Shown: one piece after another, positions 25,367 to 34,232 of the stretch
Layout of the letters: every line of letters starts with the position of its first letter
Position numbering within the stretch: position 1 is the first letter of the stretch
Assembly: GCF_004363725.1 (NCBI RefSeq)
Contig: NZ_SNZF01000021.1
Span: 1-64,000 of the forward strand
Reading direction: 5' to 3'
Source of the DNA: Aquamicrobium defluvii
GTDB lineage: Bacteria > Pseudomonadota > Alphaproteobacteria > Rhizobiales > Rhizobiaceae
DNA length: 64,000 nucleotides
Made by a program: the position numbers and the translations under genes
Notes under the pieces: model-generated
What the model was told of the DNA's origin: nothing
What the model saw: the letters and a program-made list of their open reading frames with translations, nothing else
Databases searched by the model: none

Positions 25367-26431
25367 TCACTTGCCGCCTGCGGCATAAGGAACCGGGCTG
25401 TATTTGAGCTTTTTCTTGCCGTTCAGGATGCGCAGGAGCGGCTTTTCGATGAGCTTGTGAATCACCAGACTGGCGATGCAGGCAGCCACGATGCTGACAA
25501 CGGATACAAGCAGCACCGTTGCAGGATGCTCATAGCCGACGATGCGCCTGGCGAGATAGGCGACTGCGCCGATCACAAAGATATGCGACAGGTAAAGCGC
25601 GTAGGAGGCGTCGCCGAGCTGCTCGAGAAGGTTCCAGTGCTTGAGTCTGGGCTCCAGAACCAGACCAAGCACAAGCAGGCTGGCTGCCCACATGACCTGT
25701 CCGGCGAAGCTGATCTGCCCCATGAACCGCGTGCCGTCATCCACGAATGCAATCGCTGCGCCCGCGCCTGCCATCAGGCAGAGCAGCGCAGTTTTGCTGG
25801 TGTCGTATGCGAAGCCATTATCGAGATGGCGCCGGCCTATCCATGTGCCAATAACGAAGGCCAGCGGAGAAGCGCCCAGATAGAATTCGGCAACCGGGTT
25901 GGCGGGGGCGGCGATCAGACCTGCCAGCCACATTGCAACGAAAAATGCAGTCAGCACAGACACGCGCGATGTCACGGAGAGGAACGCAAGCGCCGCGAAC
26001 ACGATATAGAAATAGACCTCGTAGTTGAGGGTCCATCCAAGAGAGAGAAGCGGGCTGCCTCCGCCTCCGCCGGGTGCCTCATGAACGATGAAAGCGAGCG
26101 ACTGGAGGTAATGGGGCCATGTGAAGACGGTCGTCTGGAAGAGGCTGGGCAGGAGGGCAGCCAGAAGCGCCGCCAGGCTTGTGAATATCCAGTAGAGAGG
26201 GATGATCCGGATCGCCCTGCGTTTCAGAAATGCTGGAGCGGAAAAAGGTCCGTTCCCTGAAATGTAGACCATTATGAAGCCGCTGATGACGAAGAAGAGG
26301 ATCACCCCCAGCCGGCCCGCGGTCACGATAACGGGGGCATCCGCGCCTATCTGATAGGAAAAGGCGTGCGCGAACAGAACCAGCAACGCGGCGCAGGCGC
26401 GAAGATACTGGACCGAATAGAGTTTCTTCAC
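25367..26431 (-). CDS. Membrane O-acyltransferase (acyltransferase 3 / OafA family)
   Basis: This 354-residue integral membrane protein would transfer acetyl, succinyl or similar groups to polysaccharide sugars. The family-defining first segment is YSVQYLRACAALLVLFAHAF, with the catalytic-type His in FAH. GRLGVILFFVISGFIM follows, then the RRAIRIIPLYW motif, and LGWTLNYEVYFYIVF. About ten membrane helices can be traced. The GTG at 26431 follows GAGGGAAAAC, a fair ribosome site, and gives the family's usual start; 30 upstream in-frame codons look non-coding. Confidence 0.87.
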   Translation of the reverse strand: MKKLYSVQYLRACAALLVLFAHAFSYQIGADAPVIVTAGRLGVILFFVISGFIMVYISGNGPFSAPAFLKRRAIRIIPLYWIFTSLAALLAALLPSLFQTTVFTWPHYLQSLAFIVHEAPGGGGGSPLLSLGWTLNYEVYFYIVFAALAFLSVTSRVSVLTAFFVAMWLAGLIAAPANPVAEFYLGASPLAFVIGTWIGRRHLDNGFAYDTSKTALLCLMAGAGAAIAFVDDGTRFMGQISFAGQVMWAASLLVLGLVLEPRLKHWNLLEQLGDASYALYLSHIFVIGAVAYLARRIVGYEHPATVLLVSVVSIVAACIASLVIHKLIEKPLLRILNGKKKLKYSPVPYAAGGK

Positions 26432-26801
26432 GTTTTCCCTCCGCCCGGTTGCAGGCTGTTGACGCCGTCCCGAATATCGTTGTCGGTGCTGCGGATGGTA
26501 TTGAAATGCCAATCCTGCCATTTCAATACACGCAATCCCTTAAATCCAGGCTGCAATTTCATGAAAATTTCTTACAGTTCGCTAAAAGAGCCTTCTGTCG
26601 GGGATAGTGACCAGGGGTTGAATCCGCGCCCGGCTGTGAACGCGCCGTCCCGGCGCCGGCCTTCCTGCCCTGCCGGCGAGTTCCATGCGCGGGCCGGCAT
26701 GCCGGTTTCGCGGCAGAGCCTGACACGCTTCATGGTTTCGAAAGGTCCAAGGTACTAAATCAGACAACCTTTAAGGTGGACGCTCCACAGGCGGAACGGG
26801 G
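26432..26801. other. Divergent regulatory gap inside the polysaccharide locus
   Basis: About 370 bases separate the acyltransferase from the divergent polymerase gene. The gap holds a perfect 11-base inverted repeat at 26498-26529 (listed separately), AT-rich sequence at 26555-26590 (GCAATTTCATGAAAATTTC), and a small hairpin GTGGA-cgc-TCCAC just before the polymerase start. I see no gene in it. Confidence 0.5.
26498..26529. promoter_or_regulatory. Perfect 11-bp inverted repeat, candidate operator
   Basis: The arms GTATTGAAATG (26498-26508) and CATTTCAATAC (26519-26529) are exactly complementary and are separated by ten bases. The site lies between two divergent polysaccharide genes, about 70 bases upstream of the acyltransferase start. 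No T-tract follows on either side, so a DNA-binding site is more likely than a terminator. The binding protein is unknown. Confidence 0.45.
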
Positions 26802-28211
26802 ATGAGGGCGAAACTGGCACCAGGCGGCAGCTTGCCGGATCATTCGGCATCGGGAGTTGCGCATCCCCAAGGGCGCGGGCTCGTGGACCTGCTCCTTTTC
26901 CTCGGCGTTGTGGCGATGTTTTCGCTGTCCGGCTTCGCTCTGGAATTTTTCGGCATACCCTACAATTCGCCCGGCGGCTCGATCGTTACGAAGATCCATC
27001 CCGCAACCTATCTGTTTGTCATGGCGCTGGGACTGGCGGTGATCGCCAACCCCAACCCTGTTGCGTACATGTTCGATCTGATGGCGCGTTGCCTCGGGTC
27101 CACCTTCCTGCTCGTTGCCTGCATCCTGCTGTGGATATTCATCTCCCGCTTCAAGGGGGACCAGCCGGCCTCGTTTCTGATCGACGCCATCATGGTCGCG
27201 GCCATAATTTACATGCTGTTCGCCGATGTCGGGGACCATTCCCGCCTTAATATCGCGCGCACCGTTCACATCCTGATGGTCGTCAATTGCTGCCTGTCGC
27301 TGGTCGAGGGGCTGTCCGGCTGGCGCCTTTTTCCCTTCGTCCTGAATGACACGGAACAGGAATGGGAATATCGGGCAACCGCATTGCTGGGGCATCCGCT
27401 CGGAGGAGCTCTGGCGACCGGCGTCTACACCATCGTCCTGACGACCGTCAGGGATGTGCGCGGCCTTGGAACCCGCTGGCGGGTGCCGGTCATTCTGCTA
27501 TGCATGGCGGCCATGCCCTTCATCGGCTCCCGTGTTTCGTTCCTGATAGTTTATGCGACGGTGGCGACGGTCGTGGGGCTGCAATTCCTGATGTTTCTCA
27601 GGGGTGACGCAATCAGCACACGGATGCTGGTCGTGGTGTTGCTGCTGTTGCCGCTTGCTTTCCTGGCCTTGTTCACCCTCTATGAGTTGGGTGTCTTCGA
27701 CAATTTCCTCAATCGTTTCATCAACGACAAGGGGAGTGCGCGAAGCCGGCTTGAACTTTTCAAGCTGTTTGAGGACATCAGCTTGCGCAACCTGCTGCTG
27801 GGTTATCGCCTCATCAGCCTTGAAACGCAGACGAGGCTCGGCGGTCTTGTCGAAGGCATCGAGAATTCCTGGGCCGGTCATGCATTGCGCTATGGGGTGG
27901 TGATGACGGCCATGCTGTGGTTCGGCATAGCCGGCTGGTTCGTCGACATGCTGCGCGCGGCCGGGCGCGGTGTTATCCTGCCCCTTGCCTATATCTTCCT
28001 CATTCTTTCCACCACCGTCGGTATCAGCGGCAAGACCAACATGATGAGCGTTCCCGCCGTCATTATACTGGCGCTTATCGGCAAGGGCAGGCAAGCCGTT
28101 TCTTCGGGCCGCGGGACCGCCGGCGTCAACGATGTGCTGTCCCGCATCGGCCGCGGTCCGCCAGTTGCGGGAGCGGGCGGCGTCCGGCTTCCGCCGCAAT
28201 GTCAATCATGA
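26802..28211 (+). CDS. Polysaccharide polymerase (VpsF/Wzy-like membrane protein)
   Basis: A 469-residue protein with about ten or more membrane segments. It resembles the VpsF-type O-antigen polymerase/ligase-like proteins of exopolysaccharide loci. The likely periplasmic loop near WRLFPFVLNDTEQEWEYRATALLGHPLGGALATG, the following GSRVSFL with an arginine in the membrane region, and the late ENSWAGHALRYGVVMTAML all fit the Wzy class. In this class, conserved arginines in loops are thought to hold the growing chain. It would polymerise flipped repeat units. Function is inferred from class, topology and neighbours. Confidence 0.75.
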   Translation: MRAKLAPGGSLPDHSASGVAHPQGRGLVDLLLFLGVVAMFSLSGFALEFFGIPYNSPGGSIVTKIHPATYLFVMALGLAVIANPNPVAYMFDLMARCLGSTFLLVACILLWIFISRFKGDQPASFLIDAIMVAAIIYMLFADVGDHSRLNIARTVHILMVVNCCLSLVEGLSGWRLFPFVLNDTEQEWEYRATALLGHPLGGALATGVYTIVLTTVRDVRGLGTRWRVPVILLCMAAMPFIGSRVSFLIVYATVATVVGLQFLMFLRGDAISTRMLVVVLLLLPLAFLALFTLYELGVFDNFLNRFINDKGSARSRLELFKLFEDISLRNLLLGYRLISLETQTRLGGLVEGIENSWAGHALRYGVVMTAMLWFGIAGWFVDMLRAAGRGVILPLAYIFLILSTTVGISGKTNMMSVPAVIILALIGKGRQAVSSGRGTAGVNDVLSRIGRGPPVAGAGGVRLPPQCQS

Positions 28212-28251
28212 CGTGGTCTCGTTTATCCGCGCTTTCAGGAAAGTTCCCGCC

Positions 28252-29382
28252 ATGAGCCCGCAGATGACCCTCCCTTTTCAGACGATTCCATCCCTGAATG
28301 GGATTCGCGCCGTATCGGTGCTGATCGTGATGCTGGCTCATGCCGGTTACGGAGAAATCATTCCGGGCGGCTTCGGCGTCACGGTGTTCTTTTTCCTCAG
28401 CGGCTACCTGATCACGAGCCTGCTGCTCAACGAGTATGAGCATACGGGCTCGATCGGCATCGGGAATTTCTACATACGGCGGTTCTTCCGGCTTTTCCCG
28501 CCGCTTTTTCTCACATTGGCGATCGCCTATCTTCTGGTTTTCATCAATGTTCTGCCGGGTGGAATCACGCTGTACGGGGTGCTTTCGCAGATTTTCTACT
28601 TTGCGAATTACTACGCGATATTTGTTGATTTCGGCGGCAAGATTCCCGACGGGACAGTCATACTGTGGTCTCTCGCCGTCGAGGAGCACTTCTATATATT
28701 CTATCCGGTTGTCCTGCTGGCTCTTACGGGCTTCGGCCTGCGCCGCCGGGAGATCGGATATGTCTTTGCATTTGTATGCGTCGCTGTTCTTCTTTGGCGG
28801 ATATATCTTTCCCACCAGCCCGGCTTCCATCCGGCGCGCACCTATTTCGGCACGGATACGCGCATAGACTCCATCCTCTATGGTGCTCTGCTGGCCCTCT
28901 GGAGCAACCCGATGGACGGGCTTGCCGAGCGCGGCCGCATGTCGGTGAGGCAATGGATGCTTGTTGCGGGGGCCCTGTGTCTCGTGGCCTTTACCTTCGT
29001 GTATCGAAACGAGAATTTCAGGGAGACGTTCCGCTACTCGCTCCAGGGCGTGGCTCTTTATCCGCTGTTCTATTACGCGGTCCGTTTTCACGACAATGTC
29101 GTGTTCCGGCCATTGAACTGGACGTGGATCGGCAGAATTGGCGTCTGGTCCTACTCCATCTACCTTATCCACCTCATCGTCATAAGGCTGGTGGCCACTC
29201 AATGGAGCGCCGTATCGGACAAGCCGCTCATCCTGTTTTTCTTCTCTTTCGTCGTCTCTGTTTTCTATGCGGTGTTGATCGACAGGTGGGTCGATCCGTA
29301 TTTCCGCCGACGCCATAGGTCTCCGGCTTCAGGCGGGCAAGGGAAGGACGCCTCATCGGTTCCCGCGCAGACACCGTCCTGA
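28252..29382 (+). CDS. Membrane O-acyltransferase (acyltransferase 3 / OafA family)
   Basis: A 376-residue integral membrane acyltransferase. IPSLNGIRAVSVLIVMLAHAG is the family's first helix with its catalytic-type His. GGFGVTVFFFLSGYLITSLLL follows, then the FYIRRFFRLFPPLF motif and LWSLAVEEHFYIFYP. It ends with a basic, proline-rich tail. The ATG at 28252, after AGGAAAG, gives the family start; upstream codons in the same frame overlap the end of the polymerase gene and are not part of it. This is the second acyltransferase of the locus and follows the polymerase by 40 bases. Confidence 0.87.
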   Translation: MSPQMTLPFQTIPSLNGIRAVSVLIVMLAHAGYGEIIPGGFGVTVFFFLSGYLITSLLLNEYEHTGSIGIGNFYIRRFFRLFPPLFLTLAIAYLLVFINVLPGGITLYGVLSQIFYFANYYAIFVDFGGKIPDGTVILWSLAVEEHFYIFYPVVLLALTGFGLRRREIGYVFAFVCVAVLLWRIYLSHQPGFHPARTYFGTDTRIDSILYGALLALWSNPMDGLAERGRMSVRQWMLVAGALCLVAFTFVYRNENFRETFRYSLQGVALYPLFYYAVRFHDNVVFRPLNWTWIGRIGVWSYSIYLIHLIVIRLVATQWSAVSDKPLILFFFSFVVSVFYAVLIDRWVDPYFRRRHRSPASGGQGKDASSVPAQTPS

Positions 29383-29542
29383 TCGTCCGATCGGCCGCCT
29401 GGCAGATCGCGAGAGGCTGCGCCCGCCTGCGGCCGCCTTAAGCCGAACTTAGCATTTCGTGACCATTACTGTGGTCAGGCGCGTCTCCGGCCAGCCGCTC
29501 CGGGGCCGTCACGTCATGCAGGCAGTTTGTGATGGTTTTTCC

Positions 29543-31030
29543 ATGAGCGTGATCGATGTTCTGGTCCCCGAAAACGCGGTGCGTCGCATGCACGTCGTCG
29601 TGGCCGACCGGTTGCGGGCACTCGGTCACGATGTCGCGCTGGTGGGTGCCGGCGCACAGGACGCGGGATGGCTGGCGCTGGACCGGCTGCTTCGCTTCGA
29701 GCGCAAGGCTCTCCGGATTCGCATCAATGGCCTCCTCGACCTGGTGCCAGGGGCACAGCTGTCGCCTGCGCGGAAGGACGTGGCGTTGCGGCTCGATCTG
29801 GCTGGCGGCGATGCGGCCGTTGCCTCCCCGGTTCTGAAGCCTGTCTTCTCGGGCTTTTCCTCGCCTGCGGGGGCGGCGTTGCTGCTGCTGCGCGGGCAAT
29901 TGCCGGATGTCGACATTGTCCTCGACGGTCAGCATTCCGTGGCCCATGGAAAGCCCATGGTCGACAGCCGTCTTTCGCTGCTGCGCGGCATGGACGATGT
30001 TTTGGCCGGCATGGTGACGCTGATGGTCGCCGCGGCTCATCGCTATCCAGATGGCGGGGCGCCCGCGCGCCGTGCTGCGGCTGGCGCGCTGGAGCGCCCG
30101 ACCGGCGGGCAGCTGACTGGCGCCTGGCTGCTGTCAATGGTCCCGCGCCAGATCAAGGGCACGATCCAGCGCCTTGTCTGCCGCGTCCACCGCTGGGACG
30201 TGAGCTACCGGTTCCATAAGGGCGCGAGGGTTGTCGATACCGGCCTGCTTGCCGGCGAGCCCTGGATCGCCTTGCCCGACGACGGCAGGCGCTTCTATGC
30301 CGATCCGTTTCCCTTCGAATGGGAGGGCAGGCATTTCATCTTCGTGGAGGATTGTCCCTACGATTCCGACAAGGCGGTGATTTCCGTTGCCGAAGTGTTC
30401 GCCAACGGAACGGCGACAGTGCCGCGCTGCGTTCTGGATGAACCGCACCATCTGTCCTATCCGCAGGTGTTTGCACATGACGGCGAAATCTGGATGCTGC
30501 CGGAAGGCGGTTCGGGGGGCAATCTGATCCTCTACCGCGCGGAATCCTTCCCCGGGCGCTGGGTCCGGCATGCGGTTCTGATCCCGGACCGGGAGCTTTT
30601 CGATGCGACCTTGCTGGAACATGAAGGCCGCCTGTGGCTGTTCGCCACCGAACGCTACGGCTATGGCAGCGCCTCCGACACGCTCGTGGTTTTCCATGCG
30701 CCCGATCTGCAGGGACCGTGGGTGCCTCATCCCGCCAACCCGGTGACGGTCGACCGGACGTCGGCAAGGCCGGGCGGGCATTTCGTCCGTGTGGGCGATC
30801 GTATCGTGCTGCCCTTGCAGGACGGTACGAACGGATATGGCGGCGCGCTCGGCCTGGCCGATCTCGTCGAACTGAACGAGACGACGGTGCGCCTGACAAC
30901 GCCGGTTCCAATCCTGTCGCCGGAAAAATCGACCTATCCGAAAGTGCATACCCTCACCGCCACAGGGCAGCTTGAGGCGCTCGACTGCATCGTTCCCGTG
31001 CGGCGCGGCAAGGGACGCCGGGCCCGATGA
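29543..31030 (+). CDS. GINT1-like protein with N-terminal formyltransferase-like region
   Basis: A protein of about 495 residues. Its C-terminal half resembles the N-terminal beta-propeller domain of plant glucosamine inositolphosphorylceramide transferase 1, also found in bacterial polysaccharide loci. The blade motifs are RRFYADPFPFEWEGRHFIFVED, HHLSYPQVFAHDGEIWMLPE, LFDATLLEHEGRLWLFAT and TYPKVH. The N-terminal 200 residues (IDVLVPENAVRRMHVVVADRLRALGHDVALV) look like a Rossmann-type nucleotide-binding or formyl-transferase-like region. The role is probably in sugar modification or transfer, but no reaction can be assigned. A GTG start 28 codons upstream (29459) is possible. The stop overlaps the next gene's ATG. 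Confidence 0.65.
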   Translation: MSVIDVLVPENAVRRMHVVVADRLRALGHDVALVGAGAQDAGWLALDRLLRFERKALRIRINGLLDLVPGAQLSPARKDVALRLDLAGGDAAVASPVLKPVFSGFSSPAGAALLLLRGQLPDVDIVLDGQHSVAHGKPMVDSRLSLLRGMDDVLAGMVTLMVAAAHRYPDGGAPARRAAAGALERPTGGQLTGAWLLSMVPRQIKGTIQRLVCRVHRWDVSYRFHKGARVVDTGLLAGEPWIALPDDGRRFYADPFPFEWEGRHFIFVEDCPYDSDKAVISVAEVFANGTATVPRCVLDEPHHLSYPQVFAHDGEIWMLPEGGSGGNLILYRAESFPGRWVRHAVLIPDRELFDATLLEHEGRLWLFATERYGYGSASDTLVVFHAPDLQGPWVPHPANPVTVDRTSARPGGHFVRVGDRIVLPLQDGTNGYGGALGLADLVELNETTVRLTTPVPILSPEKSTYPKVHTLTATGQLEALDCIVPVRRGKGRRAR

Positions 31031-32130
31031 CGGCACCTCGCCCCTTGCGCGTGCTGTGTATCGTGCCGCGTGGCCTGAAAGGGCGTGGCGGTATCGAGAC
31101 GCTCTTTTCCCATGTCGATGAGGAACTGCACGCGCATCCCGAGCTCGGTCTGGAAATGGACTTCCTCGCCTCGCGGGGCGATGCGTCGGGGGCAGGATGG
31201 GTCCTCCATTTTCCGCTCGCCTTCCTGTCCTATGTCTGGATGGTGGCGACGCAGCGCTACGACATCGTCCATCTGAACGCGGCCACCAATGCATCGGCGT
31301 GGCGCAAATGGATGATGCAGGGCGTCGCGCGCCTGTTCGGCGTGGCAACGGTCGTGCATTTCCACGGCTCTGCGTTCCCGAAACCGGGTGAGAGGCAGCC
31401 GGGCTGGGTGCCCGTGCTGAGGCGCGTTCTGGAGCGGGCCTCGGCCATCATCGTTCTGGGCGATTACTGGCGCGGGTTTGTCGCCGGCTTCTACGCCATG
31501 CCGGCCGGGCGCTTCGATGTCGTCGCCAACGGGGTTGCCGATTTCGCGCCCGACGCGCCCCGGCCGCGCGAAGATGGTACGCCGGTGCGCCTGCTGTTCG
31601 CCGGCAATCTGACCGATGCGAAAGGGGCCGCTGCATTGCTGCAGGCGCTCGCCCTTTTGCCGGACGACCTGCCCGGCTGGCGCATGACATTCGCGGGTAC
31701 AGGCGATGTGGCCGGCTTTCGCGAGCGCGCCGAAACGCTCGGCCTTTCGGGACGCGTGGAGTTCACCGGCTGGATCGCGCGCGACGCCATCCTGCCGCTG
31801 TACCGACAGGCCGACATCGTCGTGCTGCCCTCGCGCAACGAGGTGTTGCCGGTCTGTCTGCTGGAAGGCGCCTGCGCGGGCGCGGCGCTTGTTGCAACAC
31901 CTGTTGGCTCCGTGCCGGACGTGCTGCGCGAGGGCGAGAACGGCCTGTTCATCGGGCCCGATGACCCGGAGGGGATTGCGCGGGCGCTGGGCAGGGTGAT
32001 CGGCGACAAGGCCCTTCTGGAAACCTTCCGCGCCGCCTCACGCCGGATTTACAAGGGTCATTTCGGGCTCGAATCGATGGTCGGCGGGCTGGCGAAAGTC
32101 TACCGCAAGGCGCTTGCCGTCAGGCAGTGA
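31027..32130 (+). CDS. Glycosyltransferase family 4 protein
   Basis: A 367-residue GT-B glycosyltransferase. The N-terminal domain has KGRGGIETLFSHV and VVHFHGSAFP. The C-terminal donor-binding domain has RLLFAGNLTDAKGAAALLQAL, VEFTGWIARDAILPLYRQADIVVLPSRNEVLPVCLLEGACAGAALVATPVG, which includes the E-x7-E region typical of retaining GT4 enzymes. Donor and acceptor are unknown. It overlaps the GINT1-like gene as ATGA and ends the plus-strand group polymerase-acyltransferase-GINT1-GT4. Confidence 0.9.
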   Translation: MTAPRPLRVLCIVPRGLKGRGGIETLFSHVDEELHAHPELGLEMDFLASRGDASGAGWVLHFPLAFLSYVWMVATQRYDIVHLNAATNASAWRKWMMQGVARLFGVATVVHFHGSAFPKPGERQPGWVPVLRRVLERASAIIVLGDYWRGFVAGFYAMPAGRFDVVANGVADFAPDAPRPREDGTPVRLLFAGNLTDAKGAAALLQALALLPDDLPGWRMTFAGTGDVAGFRERAETLGLSGRVEFTGWIARDAILPLYRQADIVVLPSRNEVLPVCLLEGACAGAALVATPVGSVPDVLREGENGLFIGPDDPEGIARALGRVIGDKALLETFRAASRRIYKGHFGLESMVGGLAKVYRKALAVRQ

Positions 32131-32224
32131 GCTTTCGCTGCATTGCCACGCAGGTGGGCGGACGTTGCAGCTCCGAATCGGCCGTGTGATGGCGAGGCAT
32201 CCTGCCGGCAGGCATGAAGCCTTG

Positions 32225-32246
32225 CCTGATCGCGTTGGCGATCAGG
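32225..32246. repeat. Inverted repeat between convergent genes
   Basis: CCTGATCGC (32225-32233), loop GTTG, then GCGATCAGG (32238-32246): a perfect nine-base-pair hairpin in the 210-base gap between the convergent GT4 and asparagine synthase genes. There is no T-tract, so a Rho-independent terminator is not supported. It may act as a transcript-end stabiliser. Confidence 0.45.
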
Positions 32247-32339
32247 GATCGTTACGGAAGCGATTCGGGTTTTGGTGATGCCAATGCTCCATCAACAATC
32301 CGGATCGTCCTTTGTGCGTCCGGGTGGACGCACGGCGAT

Positions 32340-34220
32340 CTAGCCCGTCGCCGGGCGGAAAATGCGGAAGAACTGCTCAAGATTGGCAAGCGCCCACAGC
32401 AGCTTTTCGTGGTTGTGCCTGCCGCCCAGATGCTCGCTCATCAGCCGGTCGATCTCGCCGGCGTTGCAGACCTGCCTGACCGTTGCATCGCCCGATTGCA
32501 GGAGGTCGCGCGTCTGGTCGGCCATGCCGGTCCTGAACCATTGCTCCACCGGCACCCGGAAGCCGACTTTCCTTCGCTTTACGATGGCCTCCGGCAGCAT
32601 GCGGGCGGCCAGCGTGCGCAGCACGCGCTTTCCCTTCGGCGCGCCGGTCAGGAAGGCGTCCGGGAAGCGGGCGACGAGTTCGGCAAGTCCCACATCCATG
32701 AACGGCATGCGCCCCTCGATGGAGCCGGCCATCATCATGCGGTCGCCGCGTTCCAGCAGGTTGTCGGGCAGCCACGAGGTCTGGTCGAAATGCAGCATGC
32801 GCTTCAGGGCGCTGGCGGCTCCGTCAGCCGCGAAGGGCAGGGGGTCGAGTTCGCGTGAAGCGGGCGTGCCCGCATAGAGCGCCTCGGCCAGTTCGGCATC
32901 GCCGCCACCGAACCAGGCGGCCATGCGGGCCTGATGGCCGCGAATGCCGGCGACCCCCGCAACGGTCTTCACGCGGCGCAGCGCATAGGGCAGGGCGCGC
33001 GCGCCGGGAGCGATGACGGTGTCGTGCAGGACGCCCGGCACCAGCCGCTGGTAGAGCGCAACCCACGGTTCGGCGCGGTGCTTGGGATAACCGCCCAGCA
33101 GCTCGTCGGCGCCTTCCCCGGTCAGCACCATCTTGACACTGCGGCTGGCCATTTTCGACAGCAGCAGCACCGGCAGGTCGGAGGGCTCGGCCACCGGCGC
33201 GCCGCGCCGCAGCACCGCCTCCTCCCAAACGGAGGTGAACTCGTTCATGCCCACGGCAAGCTCATGGTGGTCGGTGCCGAAGGCATCGGCGACCTGCTTC
33301 GCATAGGGCAGCTCGGAGGAGCCGGGCACGTCGAACCCGACCGAGAAGGTCGAGACCGGCTTGTCCATGTGCCGGCTCATCAGGGCCACGATCATCGAGG
33401 AATCGAGCCCGCCCGACAGATAGGCGCCAAACGGCGCGTCGGAGCGCAGCCGCAATTGCACCGCCGCGTCGAGCCGGTCCGAGAACAGGCGCAGCGCCTC
33501 GTCGAAATCGTCGATGTCGGGTGTGGTTCGCGAGAACGGCGTCGTGAAATAGCGGGTCTGGGAAACCGTGTCGCCGTCCAGCGCCAAGAAGGTGCCGGGC
33601 GGCACCTTGGCGATGCCCCTGAAGAAGGTCGCCGGTCCCGGCACGTAGCGGTAGCTCAGATATTCCCGCAGCGAATCCTGGTCCAGCCGGTCGTCGACAC
33701 CCGGAAATTTGCGCAGCGGCTCGATTTCCGAAGCGAAGACATGCGCGCCTTCCGCCCTTGCGACGAACAGCGGCTTCTTGCCGAACGGATCGCGCGCCGC
33801 GATCAGGCGGCCGGTCCGGTTGTCCCACAAAAGGAAGGCGAACATGCCGTTGAAGCGGGGGAGGCAATCCTCTCCCCAGGCCCGCCACGCCTCGATCAGC
33901 ACTTCGGTATCGCCCTGCGTGGCGAAGCGGTGGCCGCGTTCCGCAAGCTCGGCGCGCAGCTCGATATAGTTATAGATCTCGCCATTGTAGACGATGGTGT
34001 AGCGGCCATCGTGCGCGTGCATCGGCTGCGGGCTGCCCTCGATGTCGAGGATCGACAGGCGGCGGTGACCAAGCCCGACCTGCCATTCGCCATCCGGGCT
34101 GCGCGCGGCAAAGGTGCCGCGCCCGTCCGGCCCGCGATGGGCCAGAAGATCCGTGGCTGCGTCCAGTTCGGCATCGAGCGACAGGCGCGCCCTGGCATGA
34201 AATCCGAAGATGCCGCACAT
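32340..34220 (-). CDS. asnB: Asparagine synthase (glutamine-hydrolysing), polysaccharide-locus type
   Basis: The 626-residue protein has an N-terminal class II glutaminase domain with catalytic Cys2 (MCGIFGF) and the motifs RHRGPDG-like AHRGPDGRG, YNGEIYNY and the GDTEVL glutamine site. A C-terminal ATP-dependent synthetase domain has the PP-loop LSGGLDSS and LTGEGADELLGGYPKH. Such enzymes make asparagine, but paralogues in surface-polysaccharide loci are thought to amidate uronic acids or other carboxylates. The gene follows the GT4 gene by 12 bases in the minus-strand operon heparinase, algD-like, GT4, asnB. That position favours an amidation role, by inference only. Confidence 0.9.
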   Translation of the reverse strand: MCGIFGFHARARLSLDAELDAATDLLAHRGPDGRGTFAARSPDGEWQVGLGHRRLSILDIEGSPQPMHAHDGRYTIVYNGEIYNYIELRAELAERGHRFATQGDTEVLIEAWRAWGEDCLPRFNGMFAFLLWDNRTGRLIAARDPFGKKPLFVARAEGAHVFASEIEPLRKFPGVDDRLDQDSLREYLSYRYVPGPATFFRGIAKVPPGTFLALDGDTVSQTRYFTTPFSRTTPDIDDFDEALRLFSDRLDAAVQLRLRSDAPFGAYLSGGLDSSMIVALMSRHMDKPVSTFSVGFDVPGSSELPYAKQVADAFGTDHHELAVGMNEFTSVWEEAVLRRGAPVAEPSDLPVLLLSKMASRSVKMVLTGEGADELLGGYPKHRAEPWVALYQRLVPGVLHDTVIAPGARALPYALRRVKTVAGVAGIRGHQARMAAWFGGGDAELAEALYAGTPASRELDPLPFAADGAASALKRMLHFDQTSWLPDNLLERGDRMMMAGSIEGRMPFMDVGLAELVARFPDAFLTGAPKGKRVLRTLAARMLPEAIVKRRKVGFRVPVEQWFRTGMADQTRDLLQSGDATVRQVCNAGEIDRLMSEHLGGRHNHEKLLWALANLEQFFRIFRPATG

Positions 34221-34232
34221 GAGCCGTCGCCC

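Noticed and set aside
32225..32246. Rho-independent terminator for the GT4 gene at 31027-32130
   Set aside because: The hairpin is perfect but lies about 95 bases after the stop and has no T-tract on either side.
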